64,000 bases of DNA. Origin: Bacillus sp. RO1 (GTDB lineage Bacteria > Bacillota > Bacilli > Bacillales > Bacillaceae_I). Within the stretch, counting starts at the first letter, position 1. Each line of letters starts with the position of its first letter. The position numbers were made by a program, and so were the translations under genes. Location: NCBI RefSeq assembly GCF_012524115.1, contig NZ_JAAZWB010000084.1, positions 1 through 64,000 of the forward strand, given 5' to 3'. This document shows positions 52,658 to 63,000 of this stretch, one piece after another. The notes below the pieces were generated by a model. The model was not told where the DNA came from. It was given only the letters and a program-made list of their open reading frames with translations, and did no database searches.

Positions 52658-52694
52658 AAAGGAGCATTCTGAGAACTCAGACAGCTCCTTTTTT
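52658..52694 (+). terminator. RRNPP regulator terminator
   Basis: AAAAAGGAGC and GCTCCTTTTTT arms with an inner GAG/CTC-like part. Confidence 0.8.
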
Positions 52695-52877
52695 CTTTCA
52701 TCATATCGTTTAGCAATTTTTAATCTCTCTCAAGTCGATGCTTAGGCAACATATCACAAAACTTTCCCCTACACAATGCATCAATTCGATTGCCTCTAGC
52801 TCCTATTGCATCAGTTAAGGATTCTATACTAGGGAAAATATATCATTTATTGTCATTTCTACTCCTAAGATTCACCC

Positions 52878-53042
52878 TTATTTGTTTTTACTGTATAGAG
52901 GATTTGTTAATGAACTTGGAAACCTTTTTGCTTTCCGGAAGCGGAAGCTTCTATTTGGGTCCTGCACCTTCTCTTCCTTTTCTAAAGATGAATTTACAAA
53001 CTCCTCTTTGATTACCTTCTTTTGCCACTCTAATTGATTCAT
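52878..53042 (-). CDS. Small basic protein, 54 aa
   Basis: Starts MNQLEWQKKVIKEEFVNSSL and ends with a basic, Arg/Lys/Phe-rich tail. ATG 53042 is adjacent to the stop of the previous gene, with GAGGTGATTA inside that gene's end, so translation is coupled. Function unknown. Confidence 0.6.
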   Translation of the reverse strand: MNQLEWQKKVIKEEFVNSSLEKEEKVQDPNRSFRFRKAKRFPSSLTNPLYSKNK

Positions 53043-53897
53043 TTAATCACCTCTTCTAGTTAATATTTGAAGAAACTTATCCGATTTAATGCACAATTCA
53101 CTTCGTTTCATATCCTGGTTATAGTCATTTTTCCTTAGGTGGCCGTACGTGATGATTTCCTTCCCAACTAGCTGCTCGTCTCTTAATGTAAAATGTTTAA
53201 AGTATTTATCAAATATCACTAATGAGAATCGAGAATTGTTATGAGATTCAAGTAAAATATAATACACTTTTTCTCTCCTAATCACCCTCACGACTTTCCC
53301 GAAAACGAAATAAGGTATTTCTAATAATTCTTCATTCCAATGCAAGGAGTAAGCCGTATCGGAATGTAAGATTAATTTAGAGATGGGAATCTTCTCATCT
53401 TTCACTTGAACAACAATACTAGATAAAATCCCTGGGTCGTATGAGGTTAAAAGAGTAACTATAGATTTAAGAGAGTTAATGCTTTTCGTGGTTTTTGATT
53501 CTTTCTTTATTTTAATATCTGTCGGATCTACAGTTTTTTTCTCCTTCTCTTCACGATTAATTTGCTTAGGTTCGTAATCAGGGTCTAACTGATTAAAATT
53601 TATCTTCACAATGTTTTGCTTTATACCACCTTCTAGCATTCCGTCTTGATACTCCTGCACTTTATTAACGGACTCAAAGAATGAGAGTGGCCTGTAAAAT
53701 CCACATTGCGTATGATGCTTATTTTCGTCTGACTTTCCTGTGGTTTTAAAATGTGAAGCAACGTTGTCGCCGCCTTTTACAAAAATAACAGGAGCTTTGC
53801 AAGACACATCATAACAGTACAGGCTATTCCCATGGATGTCTGGATTGTACTCATCAGCGGTGACAATTTTTCCACTAGTTAATACAGCAGATTGCAT
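53043..53897 (-). CDS. CoiA-like N-terminal zinc domain protein
   Basis: A 284-residue protein. The first 70 residues (LYCYDVSCKAPVIFV, then HFKTTGKS and HHTQCGFY) have the Cys/His pattern of CoiA-type nuclease-associated zinc domains. The middle is a charged linker. The C-terminal half is beta-rich with VFGKVVRVIRREKVYYILLE, suggesting an OB-like DNA-binding part. It is coupled to topoisomerase III upstream and a 54-residue gene downstream, fitting a role in plasmid DNA processing. Confidence 0.6.
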   Translation of the reverse strand: MQSAVLTSGKIVTADEYNPDIHGNSLYCYDVSCKAPVIFVKGGDNVASHFKTTGKSDENKHHTQCGFYRPLSFFESVNKVQEYQDGMLEGGIKQNIVKINFNQLDPDYEPKQINREEKEKKTVDPTDIKIKKESKTTKSINSLKSIVTLLTSYDPGILSSIVVQVKDEKIPISKLILHSDTAYSLHWNEELLEIPYFVFGKVVRVIRREKVYYILLESHNNSRFSLVIFDKYFKHFTLRDEQLVGKEIITYGHLRKNDYNQDMKRSELCIKSDKFLQILTRRGD

Positions 53898-53914
53898 AGT
53901 CTTTTACCTCCAAT

Positions 53915-56125
53915 TCAAGAACTAACCTTACCTGGTGGGAATGTCAAAGAAAGTCTTTTTTTATTCTCGTCCCATACAATAAAAGCATCATAATATTCAT
54001 CGGTCTTATTCTTCTTTTTAAACCCTGTCAACAAGCCACTGTTCCCTGACTCAAGAATCTTAGTTGCAATGTGGGGTTTGATTTCTTTAGAAAGAAATGT
54101 TTTAGGAATACTGAAGTCGCAGCCTGTCTCATGAAAACTTGAACATCCATAAAAAGTCCCTTTGTCGATAACAGTTTCACCACATAATTTGCAAACTCCT
54201 ATTGGCTCACCTATATCCGCACCCTTGTTCTCAGGTGCCAGTTGTAGCGATTCTTGGATTTCCCATTTAGGAGATTTATCTTGGAGCTCTTTGATTAATT
54301 GCATGACTAGTTCGTTTATACGATGGAGAAAAGGGTCAGGTTTCCTTTTTCCTGCTCCAATTTCCTCTAGAGAGCGTTCCATATTACCTGAAGTGATGGG
54401 AGAGGAAATCCAGCAACCTTCACCCAGTATGCTAATTAGTTGTCTCCCCTTTGGTGTCATAAAAACAAGATTGTCCTTAACTTCGATATAAGCTTTGGAT
54501 GTGATCTGCTTAATAATAGAAGCCCTGGTTGCTACTGTACCCAAACTCAATTCTTTGGTAGTATAATCGGCCCTGGCGTCTTTTTCTATGGTTCTTCCTG
54601 CTTGCTCCATTACCTTTACTAATTGTCCTTGTGTATATCTAGGTGGAGCAGTTGTTCTCCCTTCGGTAACTTCTAGGTTATCTAGCTCTACTGTAGCTCC
54701 AACTTCCAATGATGGGAGAAAATCATCTTCATCCCCTTTGGCAGGTTGTTCCCCTTCGCCTAAAATAGCTTTCCAGCCATGTACCACCACTTGCTTTCCT
54801 TTAGTAGAAAAAGTGAATTGCTCATCAATCAATGTAGTTATTGATGTCTGTTTATATACAGCTGCAGGATAATGGGCAGATATAAATCGTAGGGTGATCA
54901 TTTTATATACGCGCTGTTCATCAATACTTAACTTAGAAATATTCGGAACCTCTACAGTAGGGATAATGGCGTAATGATCGTTTACTTTACTACCATCGAC
55001 AAAACGTTTATTTTTGCTAATGTCTTTCATTGGTGTAGGGAAGTATGATTGAAAGAAAGTAATTTGTTCAAGAGTGGACAATATCTCGGGGAATTCTTGA
55101 GCCTCGTTGTCTGACACGACTCTGGGTTGAGCTCTCGGATAACTAATAGCTCCCTTCAAATATAACTCTTGTGCAATATCCAGGACTTTATCGGGAGAAT
55201 ATTTATATAGTTTATTAGCCTCTTCTTGAATTGCTGTTAAATTATAAAACTGAGGTGGAGGCACTTCTATATGATCACCGTCCACTTTATGTATACGGGC
55301 TTCTTTAGATGTACAATAGAGACTTAAAGCTTCAGCTCTCTCCTTGTCAAAGATATTTTCGAGATTATCAATGCACCACTTCCCATAATAAGGAGTACCA
55401 GATGCAATGAATTTCCCTTTTATATTCCAGAATGGAACACTCTTAAAATCTTCAATTTCTTTTTCTCTCTTATTAATTATAGAAACCAAACTTGTTTGCA
55501 CTCTTCCTAAACTAAAAAGCGAGTCGTGAACACCTTTCTCTTTCATCAGAATACTTACACACCTACTCAAATTTATCCCAATGACCCAGTCGCTTTTCTG
55601 CCGAGTTTGAGCTTCAACAAAAAGATTATGATAATGTTCGTCGTTTTTTAATTGAAGAAAAGCATTCTGAACTGCCGATTTAGTTAACGAGGAGGACCAT
55701 AACCGTTTAACGGGCTTCCTGTTATTAATGTATCGAAGAATTTCTGTAACAATAAGTTGACCTTCTCTTTCAATATCTCCAGCATGAATGATGTAATCTA
55801 TTTTAGGGTTGTTAACCCACTTTTTAATGTTAGTAAAGATTCCACTTTTCTTTGAATCAACCTGATATTTGAATGCAGCCGGTATAATAGGCAAATGTTT
55901 AAGATCCCATTTTCGGTATTCATCTGAATATTTGTCTGCATCTACAAGTTGCAAGACGTGCCCTACACACCACACCGCGATAGCTCCAGATGGTAAATAT
56001 TTGTTTGGTGCAACTTCTAAATGTGTTCGACAATCTTTCGTAGGAAAGGCTGCACAAACTTTTCGTGCCTGGGCAGGCTTTTCGAAAATTATTAACGGGC
56101 ATTTCTGTAAACCACTTATTTTAAT
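53915..56125 (-). CDS. topB: DNA topoisomerase III (TopB-like), probable ATT start
   Basis: A type IA topoisomerase of about 736 residues. The toprim motif FEKPAQARKV (Glu near 15), the acidic triad in HAGDIEREGQLI (D117, E119, E121), the nucleophile Tyr in GAISYPRA (Y329) and a C-terminal zinc-type Cys set (CKLCGETV ... GCSSF) are present. The first canonical start, GTG 55975, lies after the toprim Glu and would remove it. Upstream the frame is open and TopB-like to an ATT at 56125-56123, with AAAGGAGA just before. With this start the Tyr falls at 329, close to Y328 of E. coli TopB. It is likely co-transcribed with the CoiA-like gene downstream. Confidence 0.85.
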   Translation of the reverse strand: MKISGLQKCPLIIFEKPAQARKVCAAFPTKDCRTHLEVAPNKYLPSGAIAVWCVGHVLQLVDADKYSDEYRKWDLKHLPIIPAAFKYQVDSKKSGIFTNIKKWVNNPKIDYIIHAGDIEREGQLIVTEILRYINNRKPVKRLWSSSLTKSAVQNAFLQLKNDEHYHNLFVEAQTRQKSDWVIGINLSRCVSILMKEKGVHDSLFSLGRVQTSLVSIINKREKEIEDFKSVPFWNIKGKFIASGTPYYGKWCIDNLENIFDKERAEALSLYCTSKEARIHKVDGDHIEVPPPQFYNLTAIQEEANKLYKYSPDKVLDIAQELYLKGAISYPRAQPRVVSDNEAQEFPEILSTLEQITFFQSYFPTPMKDISKNKRFVDGSKVNDHYAIIPTVEVPNISKLSIDEQRVYKMITLRFISAHYPAAVYKQTSITTLIDEQFTFSTKGKQVVVHGWKAILGEGEQPAKGDEDDFLPSLEVGATVELDNLEVTEGRTTAPPRYTQGQLVKVMEQAGRTIEKDARADYTTKELSLGTVATRASIIKQITSKAYIEVKDNLVFMTPKGRQLISILGEGCWISSPITSGNMERSLEEIGAGKRKPDPFLHRINELVMQLIKELQDKSPKWEIQESLQLAPENKGADIGEPIGVCKLCGETVIDKGTFYGCSSFHETGCDFSIPKTFLSKEIKPHIATKILESGNSGLLTGFKKKNKTDEYYDAFIVWDENKKRLSLTFPPGKVSS

Positions 56126-56137
56126 ACATCTCCTTTC

Positions 56138-56443
56138 CTATGCAGCGGTAACCGTTTCTAGACCTTTTTGAATTGCGCCGCTAGCACCAAATCCATTTAC
56201 ATACTGAATTGGTTTCCCGCTCTTTTTACATAATTCCTTCACTATGTCCATTGACACATGCCCACATGCTCCTAGCAAAACAACCACAACATCTGCCTTT
56301 TTAATAATGCTGCGAAACTCTTTTTTATTCCCCCCGTTACGTGTTTTCCCTGAGTGAAACAATACCTCACAACCGAATTTACTTCCTACTTGTTTGTAAG
56401 TTTTTTCCTGGCTCCCTCCAAAAATAGCAATTGTCTTTTTCAT
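56138..56443 (-). CDS. DUF2325 protein
   Basis: A 101-residue Rossmann-like protein starting KKTIAIFGGSQ, with FHSGKTRNGGNKKEF, DVVVVLLGACGH and KKSGKPIQYVN, the DUF2325 pattern. It probably binds a nucleotide or metal. GGGGACT precedes ATG 56443. It is upstream of topB on the same strand with a 12-base gap, so the two are probably co-transcribed. Function unknown. Confidence 0.8.
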   Translation of the reverse strand: MKKTIAIFGGSQEKTYKQVGSKFGCEVLFHSGKTRNGGNKKEFRSIIKKADVVVVLLGACGHVSMDIVKELCKKSGKPIQYVNGFGASGAIQKGLETVTAA

Positions 56444-56543
56444 TACTAGTCCCCCTTTTTAAATAATTCATTTTGTATTACTTTATATAATACAATAGGG
56501 ATAGTAAATTTGTAAATTATTTTTTATTTTTCTGACATTTATA

Positions 56544-57197
56544 TTAGTAAGCGTTAATCCAACCTTCCTTTATGCTTTTCACTACAGCCCCTACACGACT
56601 ATTCACATTGAGCTTCTTTTGTATACTTGCAGAGTAATTGTGAATGGTTGGCTCAGAAACATATAATGTTTTTGCGATTTCTTTATTAGATATGTCTAAG
56701 GCCATCGCCTCTAATATCTCCCATTCTCTTTTTGTAAGCAGATCCTGCGGTCTTATGCTTTGTGTACTTTTAACTTGTTGTTTTTCTTTTTTAAATAGAT
56801 TCGCTATAATGTGACGATTGATTCTTTGATCTACATAAATCTCACCTTGTATGACATAAGAGATGGCATCTAATAGAGTGGTAACTTGATTATTCTTTAA
56901 TAAAACTCCCTTTACCCCTAGATAAAAGTAATCCAAAATAACTTCCTCTTCATTTTTCTCCGACAGCAACAGGACATTGTTAGATAACTTCGCTATTTTT
57001 TCTACCATACTCAACTCACTAATTCGCGTATCTAGAGAGGAATCTATAATCACTAGACTTGAATTTAATATAAACTCTCTATCTTCCACCCAGGTTGAAA
57101 GCTTTAAAGTATGTATTTCGTAGCTAGGAAAATTTATCTGCAGAAGAGTTTTAAGCCCCTCACCCTCATGCCCTTCCATTAATAAACTTACTTTCAA
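56544..57197 (-). CDS. LuxR/NarL-type regulator without phospho-acceptor site
   Basis: A 217-residue protein with a receiver-like N-terminal half (VIIDSSLDTR, LGVKGVLLKN) and a C-terminal LuxR helix-turn-helix (LTKREWEILEAMALDISNKE, then PTIHNYSASIQKKLNV). The receiver domain is divergent and I see no clear phospho-acceptor Asp with its usual context. TTG 57197 follows AAAGGAG. A leader terminator just upstream (57222-57270) makes it a likely attenuation target. It lies upstream of the DUF2325/topB group. Confidence 0.8.
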   Translation of the reverse strand: MKVSLLMEGHEGEGLKTLLQINFPSYEIHTLKLSTWVEDREFILNSSLVIIDSSLDTRISELSMVEKIAKLSNNVLLLSEKNEEEVILDYFYLGVKGVLLKNNQVTTLLDAISYVIQGEIYVDQRINRHIIANLFKKEKQQVKSTQSIRPQDLLTKREWEILEAMALDISNKEIAKTLYVSEPTIHNYSASIQKKLNVNSRVGAVVKSIKEGWINAY

Positions 57198-57221
57198 TAA
57201 TGTGCTCCTTTCGAACAAAAA

Positions 57222-57270
57222 AACCCCCTATACAGACACGCCAAATAAAGGCAGCCTTATATAGAGGGTT
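57222..57270 (-). promoter_or_regulatory. Leader terminator before luxR-type gene
   Basis: On the minus strand AACCCTCTATATA pairs with TGTATAGGGGGTT, followed by TTTTTTT only nine bases before AAAGGAG. Confidence 0.75.
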
Positions 57271-57303
57271 ATCCCTTGTTATGTAATTTTTAGAAAAAAC
57301 AAA

Positions 57304-57328
57304 AAGCTCTATTTATATTATAGAGCTT
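57304..57328 (-). terminator. Terminator after 57353 gene
   Basis: AAGCTCTA pairs with TAGAGCTT, followed on the minus strand by TTTGTTTTTTC. Confidence 0.75.
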
Positions 57329-57352
57329 CCAGGTGCTTGAAAACAACATAAT

Positions 57353-57880
57353 TTAACTCAAATTCACTAATTTGTTTCCTTTTATCATTGTATATTCTCC
57401 AATCCCATATTCATTAACGTACCAACACATTAAAGATGCTATGGGCTCCGGTGCCTCATGATCATGGAGCGGAATTGGTGATGGATATTGTCTTGAAGAC
57501 ACAATAGAGTTGTGGTTAATTAAGGAAACAATGTTTTTGGACTTGTTGATGTTGATTACCCAACATCCAAACGTTTTATCTTCAGAAACATACCAATATG
57601 CATCTTCCCTATCAATACTCTTTGAAGGTGCAAATGGGTATCCTTCAATATTGAAGTGGTTGGAAAAGGAGGATTCCATATGCTCTTTCCAGTAGTGTTC
57701 TTTAGAATTTTGGGCACTCTTTGTTAATACCTTCTTTTCACAAGAAAAGAACACTTTAGGATTATCTACCTCAATATTCTTCCAATAACCACATTGGTTT
57801 GTAAAACCATCGTACATCATACAGTCCGTCTGGCAAGTGGACGTATTTCTCTTTGCGTTATTAACTACTAAACTTAACAT
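57353..57880 (-). CDS. Cys-containing hypothetical protein, 175 aa
   Basis: The first half has several Cys residues (TCQTDCMMYDGFTNQCGYWK, FFSCEKK) that could bind metal. The rest is beta-rich. No family recognised. GGGAGGTG precedes ATG 57880. It lies 22 bases downstream of the membrane protein gene. Confidence 0.6.
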   Translation of the reverse strand: MLSLVVNNAKRNTSTCQTDCMMYDGFTNQCGYWKNIEVDNPKVFFSCEKKVLTKSAQNSKEHYWKEHMESSFSNHFNIEGYPFAPSKSIDREDAYWYVSEDKTFGCWVININKSKNIVSLINHNSIVSSRQYPSPIPLHDHEAPEPIASLMCWYVNEYGIGEYTMIKGNKLVNLS

Positions 57881-57902
57881 ATAGCACCTCCCATACTTAA
57901 AC

Positions 57903-58493
57903 TTATGTTGCCATAAATACTACTGGTATAACGGTAGAAAGCGTAGCGACTAAAATAGATCCAACTAACAGCCTTCTACTCCACCTGTGGTAGTCCGGAT
58001 GTCTTAATAATTTGTAGTTGAACCGAAACAATAAGCTTGTCAAGAGCATACCGACTGCTATAAATACTCCAGTAGCGGTTAAAAAACTCATTATATCTTT
58101 TATAAGAGTTGGTACACCCATTACCGTAGTGGAATAAAACAATATTGGCCCACCTCTTAGTAATAGTATTACTACTAATGAGGATAGCATTATTCCCGCT
58201 GACCATTTCATCCACTGACCATTTTTAAATAATAATGCCATAGCATAGCCAATTACTGCAACTATAAAGATAATGGTGATTACATTCATTCCAACTTCAT
58301 AAACAGCAGGCAGCGAACTATCAAGCGATGTCATCATAGATTGAAAAAATCCAGAAGAATCTGTAGGTGTTATTGGCATGGTATTCGGGTCCCTTTTGGC
58401 TGGCAATATCTTATTTACAGCAGATACCTTATTATTAGAAAAGCTTGCTTGGAACCCCAATAAAATAATGAAGAAAATTAAAAATTTTTTCAT
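57903..58493 (-). CDS. Five-TM membrane protein, possible secretion-complex part
   Basis: A 196-residue protein with a signal-like first helix (residues 3-20), then helices at about 60-88, 94-115, 130-155 and 170-190. The layout somewhat recalls small T4SS membrane proteins (TrbC/VirB2/PrgF type), but no specific motif supports this. Its ATG overlaps the stop of 58490-59146 (ATGA), so the two are translated together. Confidence 0.55.
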   Translation of the reverse strand: MKKFLIFFIILLGFQASFSNNKVSAVNKILPAKRDPNTMPITPTDSSGFFQSMMTSLDSSLPAVYEVGMNVITIIFIVAVIGYAMALLFKNGQWMKWSAGIMLSSLVVILLLRGGPILFYSTTVMGVPTLIKDIMSFLTATGVFIAVGMLLTSLLFRFNYKLLRHPDYHRWSRRLLVGSILVATLSTVIPVVFMAT

Positions 58494-59146
58494 TCAGCAG
58501 CAACCTTGAAAAGTTTCTTCATCTTTTCTTTTCTTACTTCCCAAACCATTTTTCCATTAACTACAGGAACTTTAGCATTTAAACCATATTGCTTCATACT
58601 CTTTTCTTCGGCAATATCTGTAATAGATGCCCAGTTTTCTGCCATTTTAGCGTTAGGCTTCCCTTTTTGTAGCACCATAGCAAACTCTTTGGCGTTAATA
58701 TTAATCGTAAAAATAATGTTCACCAATTTGTTTTTATAACCCTTAAATTCTACACTTTCAACAAATTTATGGAATTGAGAAAGACTCTGATAAGGGCGAT
58801 ATACCGCTGCCAACACATCATAGACTCCTTTTCCTATTTCCATATTGATATTAACTTTAATATCATCTACATTAAAGCTTCCGTCACGTTCAACTTGAAT
58901 TGTGACAGTGATACCTCTTCTCATTTTTTGAATAAAAGGCGCCAGCCAGCTCAAGTAAGTGAATTCTAGGTGATCCAGTACATTTTCATAGTAGTCCTCA
59001 GCTGGCACAATATCAGGACTACCATAACTTTCAATGGAAATTTGTTTCTCGCGTGCATTATACTTTAATTCTATCATTTCTACGGCCAATGACTCTTCTT
59101 TCAAGTGTTCAACATAGTTCATTATACTTTCCGTTTGTAAAAACAT
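58490..59146 (-). CDS. Hypothetical protein, 218 aa
   Basis: Mixed alpha/beta protein with no membrane helix; the C-terminal KMVWEVRKEKMKKLFKVAAE is strongly basic. ATG 59146 is set by AAAGGGG; the upstream frame extension has no site. It is coupled to the membrane protein downstream, so a cytoplasmic partner role is likely. Confidence 0.55.
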   Translation of the reverse strand: MFLQTESIMNYVEHLKEESLAVEMIELKYNAREKQISIESYGSPDIVPAEDYYENVLDHLEFTYLSWLAPFIQKMRRGITVTIQVERDGSFNVDDIKVNINMEIGKGVYDVLAAVYRPYQSLSQFHKFVESVEFKGYKNKLVNIIFTININAKEFAMVLQKGKPNAKMAENWASITDIAEEKSMKQYGLNAKVPVVNGKMVWEVRKEKMKKLFKVAAE

Positions 59147-59270
59147 GGTTATTCCCCTTTCCATATCCCTAATTAATTTTATTTTTTTTGGGCATATAAG
59201 TCCATCAATTTTCGACAAATATTCCTATATAACTTATTTTTTAGTACAAAAGAACTAATAATAGTATCCT

Positions 59271-59306
59271 TCCCCAAATACACAAGTTTTTGTATGTATT
59301 TGGGGA
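59271..59306 (-). promoter_or_regulatory. Perfect 12-bp hairpin upstream of the 59146 gene
   Basis: TCCCCAAATACA and TGTATTTGGGGA pair perfectly around CAAGTTTTTGTA. No clear T run, so it may be an operator or RNA stability element. Confidence 0.65.
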
Positions 59307-59359
59307 AAGAGGCGACCTGGGATGTAATACCCATATTAAAGTCGCTCTTCTTTTTGAAA

Positions 59360-60025
59360 TTAGACTGCCTCTGCTATCTCAATTTCATCTTTATAACAGT
59401 AATACTCTGCTTCATCTGGAATACAATAATCCTCATGTTGAAGCCTTTGTATATCTAAAACTTCTAACACCTCAACACAATTGTTTTCCTTTTTTATACG
59501 TAATGATAATATGTCACCGTGACGAATCTCTTTTGCAAGATCTCCAATATTCAACCAGATTCGACTACCATCGGTAACGTGAATAAACTCTCTTTCAATT
59601 CCACAGACACTTACCATCCAAAGATGAATGCCTTCTTTATCATCGGAAATTTTAGATGTTCCTTTACTATTCATAGAAGGTAGAATGTCTATTTCATCTT
59701 CTAGCACCCAATCTTTCAACGATAATTCGTCACTATCATTCGTAATGTTTAAATCTACATCTAAATCCAGAACCAATTCATGAAATAATTCTTCGGCTTG
59801 TGTCCCTTCAATAACAGAATGTTCCATGATTGGTGCTGCTCCCAATGTTGTATTCTGCGAGATTGGATTGTTATAGACCTCTTCAAATACAAAGTTCTCT
59901 TGAGGAAGATAGTACGGACAATCTAAAAGTTTCTGCTTATAGTGGCAATATAGAAATTTCTCTGTTAAATAAAGCTCTGCGAATAAGATTATTAAAATTT
60001 GTGTCCCAATAATTAACATACTCAC
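59360..60025 (-). CDS. Single-TM hypothetical protein, 221 aa
   Basis: An N-terminal hydrophobic helix (LIIGTQILIILFAELYL), then an acidic variable region and a beta-rich C-terminal domain (GIHLWMVSVCGIEREFIHVT, ISLRIKKENNCVEVLEVL) that could be an SH3-like or OB-like fold. GTG 60025 follows GAGAGG. It starts 18 bases after the end of the helicase gene on the same strand, so the two are probably co-transcribed. Confidence 0.55.
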   Translation of the reverse strand: MSMLIIGTQILIILFAELYLTEKFLYCHYKQKLLDCPYYLPQENFVFEEVYNNPISQNTTLGAAPIMEHSVIEGTQAEELFHELVLDLDVDLNITNDSDELSLKDWVLEDEIDILPSMNSKGTSKISDDKEGIHLWMVSVCGIEREFIHVTDGSRIWLNIGDLAKEIRHGDILSLRIKKENNCVEVLEVLDIQRLQHEDYCIPDEAEYYCYKDEIEIAEAV

Positions 60026-60043
60026 TTGTTATCCTCTCTCCTT

Positions 60044-63000
60044 TTAAAATAGGTCGAATGCTAACTGCCCATCCACTACCGGTGCCTTTTTTCGCTTGCT
60101 AACAGATTCGGTTTCAACTATTTTTGAGACGATGCTGTTGTCATGTTGACGTTGTGGATCTGTTAAATGGTCCAGCAGTGCTACATCATCTACAAAATCC
60201 ATTCCGAATGCAGTAGTCATATCAACCTCTAAAACTTGGTTTTTTACTGTAAACCCTAAGATAAGCCCTCTCTTTACATTTTCAGCTATCGTAGTGCCAT
60301 TACGAATAATGACATTCTTAGTTGATTCTGTATCAACATGCTGACTCACCCAATTGAGCAATTGCTCTCGGGTAGAAAGTGGCTTTTGCTTCTTTTTCTT
60401 ACCAATCCCAGATAAGATTTCTCTAGCCCGGTCAGAGTGTTGACTCACCCAATCTTCTGTCGAACCTTTAAGTACTTTATTTCCTTTCTTAACAGATTCG
60501 ATTAGCATGGATTGGAGATCTCCTTCATCACCTAACATAGCGGATAGTCCGTCACTTGAAACTTCCCCATTAATAGCTGCTGTAGCTCGATTTTTTTGAG
60601 CAATTAAGGTAGCCATTGTTTCTTGGAATGTTTCTCTATACTGAATATAGAACAAGCGGCATTCCTGGTCTTGTCCAATTCTCCATGCTCTTCTAGCGCT
60701 TTGATTAATAGTAAAGAGCGACCAGCTGAACTGATAGTATATGAGTGTAGGTGTGCATAAAAGATCTAACCCCACTTTTACTAACTCTTGAGAAACAATA
60801 CATACATCATAGTCCTCATCTTCCATTTTCTTTTTCAGCCAATTAGAACGTTGGTTTCCTTTAACTGTTCCAGTATCTAGAACACACACCTTTGCTCCAA
60901 CCTTTTCTAATACCTCTTTTAATCGAGGTCGCAAATCTCGTCCTGGACTAGAAGAACCTGTATCTCGTACATATACAATGCTCTTTCTGCCTTCCGACAT
61001 TTCGGATTCGATGATCTCTTGTAACTTTTTCTCTTTATTAAGCAATCTATCCGTGGATAAATGCTTAGCTTTCCAAATTAACGCCCTGTCCCCTTCCTCT
61101 TGCTTCATTGTGCAATCTGGAAAAGTGAAAGGGTTATCTGGATAGGCAATACCATAATCAGTCATAGGAAGGTAAAGCTTAAATCCATCATCTCTTTGAT
61201 CAATTTCGTGCTCAAAAGTACTAATCATCTCTTTGTAGTGTTCTTTTGTTTCCTCATCCATATCTACAAAAATAGTAGGAGTATCAACAAGTTCTACAGG
61301 ATCCGGCCATACATCTTTCAGCCTCACATTGATTACATTATGGACCATGAATTTTCCATAGATGAAAGGCGAAATACCAGGCAGTATTTTTTCTGTTCGT
61401 CTAATGCCACCTCTAGAATTCGTGTTACTAAACTCCGAAGATTCCATTCTTTCATAAATGGTTTCTTCGATGTTTCCGAATTCCTCATTAAACCTTCTTA
61501 CTTCGCTGTATTGATAACCGCTAGCCACCATATCACGCGGGAACAAACGCCAGAGCAAGTAATAGACATCTTCGGCACGCCCCCCAAACAAGGTTCCTGT
61601 ACCAGCAATTACTTTCTTAGAAACAGCAGCGAGGGAACCGAGGCTAACACCTTGAGCTGTCATACCGGCTTTTAATTCATGCACTTCATCGCATAAAGAT
61701 ATATCAAAGAAGTTTTTCATTCTTCTTCTGATATATTCAATAGTTGCAAGTTTTCTAGGCATCCCTACCACTTTGTTAGGTTCCTTTTGGGTTTGTTGGA
61801 TGTTCTCTACTAGCTTTCTATTGTTTTGCTCAATCGCATGTACTAATTTCTTTTCATGCTCTTTCCATTCGCTGAAGCACTGATAACGGGTGGGTACCCT
61901 TTTGCTCCAAAAATTCTCTCCACATTCACTGCAAAAAGCATTTTGTGGCTTGGTGCTGTTTTTTAACCTTCTAGAAGTACCAAACTCGTCCGCTGTCATT
62001 GTGCGTTTAGTATGTTCATCCACTTCTTGACCATCCTCAGTAACTACTACATTCGTAGACTCTATTACTTGGTGAGCTTGACCGCAGCTTGGACAATAAT
62101 AACCATACCGATAAGGAGTCCTCTCATTCGTTTTTTGAAGAAGAGTCTTTTTTTCTTGGAAAGTAACGGCAGGCATTAACCTACTATCTCCCCTCATCGT
62201 CGTAAAACTAATGACAAAGAATGTAGGTTTACTAGGTTTAGGTCTACCATTTGCAGTCCATTGATTATGAAAGCGAATAAGTTGTTCCGTTTTCTCTATT
62301 ACATGAACCTCAGCATGAGGAACAATCTCCCTTATTTCATCTGGCCACTTAGCTGTCAAGGATGGTGGAACCATCAAGCAAGCAAAATAACCTTTCTTTT
62401 CTTTCATGTGATTAAATCCATCAGCAATACTTGTCATCATGGAGCTTTTTCCGGTGCTCATCTCCCCTTGGATAATAACCGCTTTCTGTTCATGCAAACG
62501 TTTAGATACAGCTGTAGCAACATGAGCTTGAACAGGAAACAATTCCCTTGGATAGCTTTTAAAATGATCTAAGCTGCTATCCTGGAGCGGATCATGTGTA
62601 GGTGTTACTTCTTGCGACAATTTATTAACCATATCATCAGAAAACTCGACCATGTAATTAGTTAAATCGTCTATGGCACCTACCATGCCTCCTGAACCTT
62701 CAACAGGAAAAGATAACATTTTGTTTTTAATCATACGTGAAATTAAGTTATCTGCCTCTTCTTCTGTTAGATTAATCTTAAGTAGAGATAATCCGTTGGA
62801 AAATAGCGAGCCATCAAAGTATAGGGGGATTTTTTCAATATGCTTGCACCTTAACAATTCGTGGTAAACCACACTTTTCCACTCATTTAAAATATGCAAT
62901 CCATATTTACTTCCACCAAGCAAATTCGCTATATCCTCTTCTGGTTCTCCATCAAAAGATAATACATACTCTTCATTTGCTAAGACTTTGCTATGCACAA

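Noticed and set aside
52790-53011. Plus-strand frame of 73 residues
   Set aside because: It lies opposite the coupled 54-residue minus-strand gene and has no ribosome site.
57903-58493. Conjugation pilin (VirB2/TrbC)
   Set aside because: Only a general membrane-helix layout supports it; no relaxase, VirD4 or VirB4-type ATPase occurs in the window.
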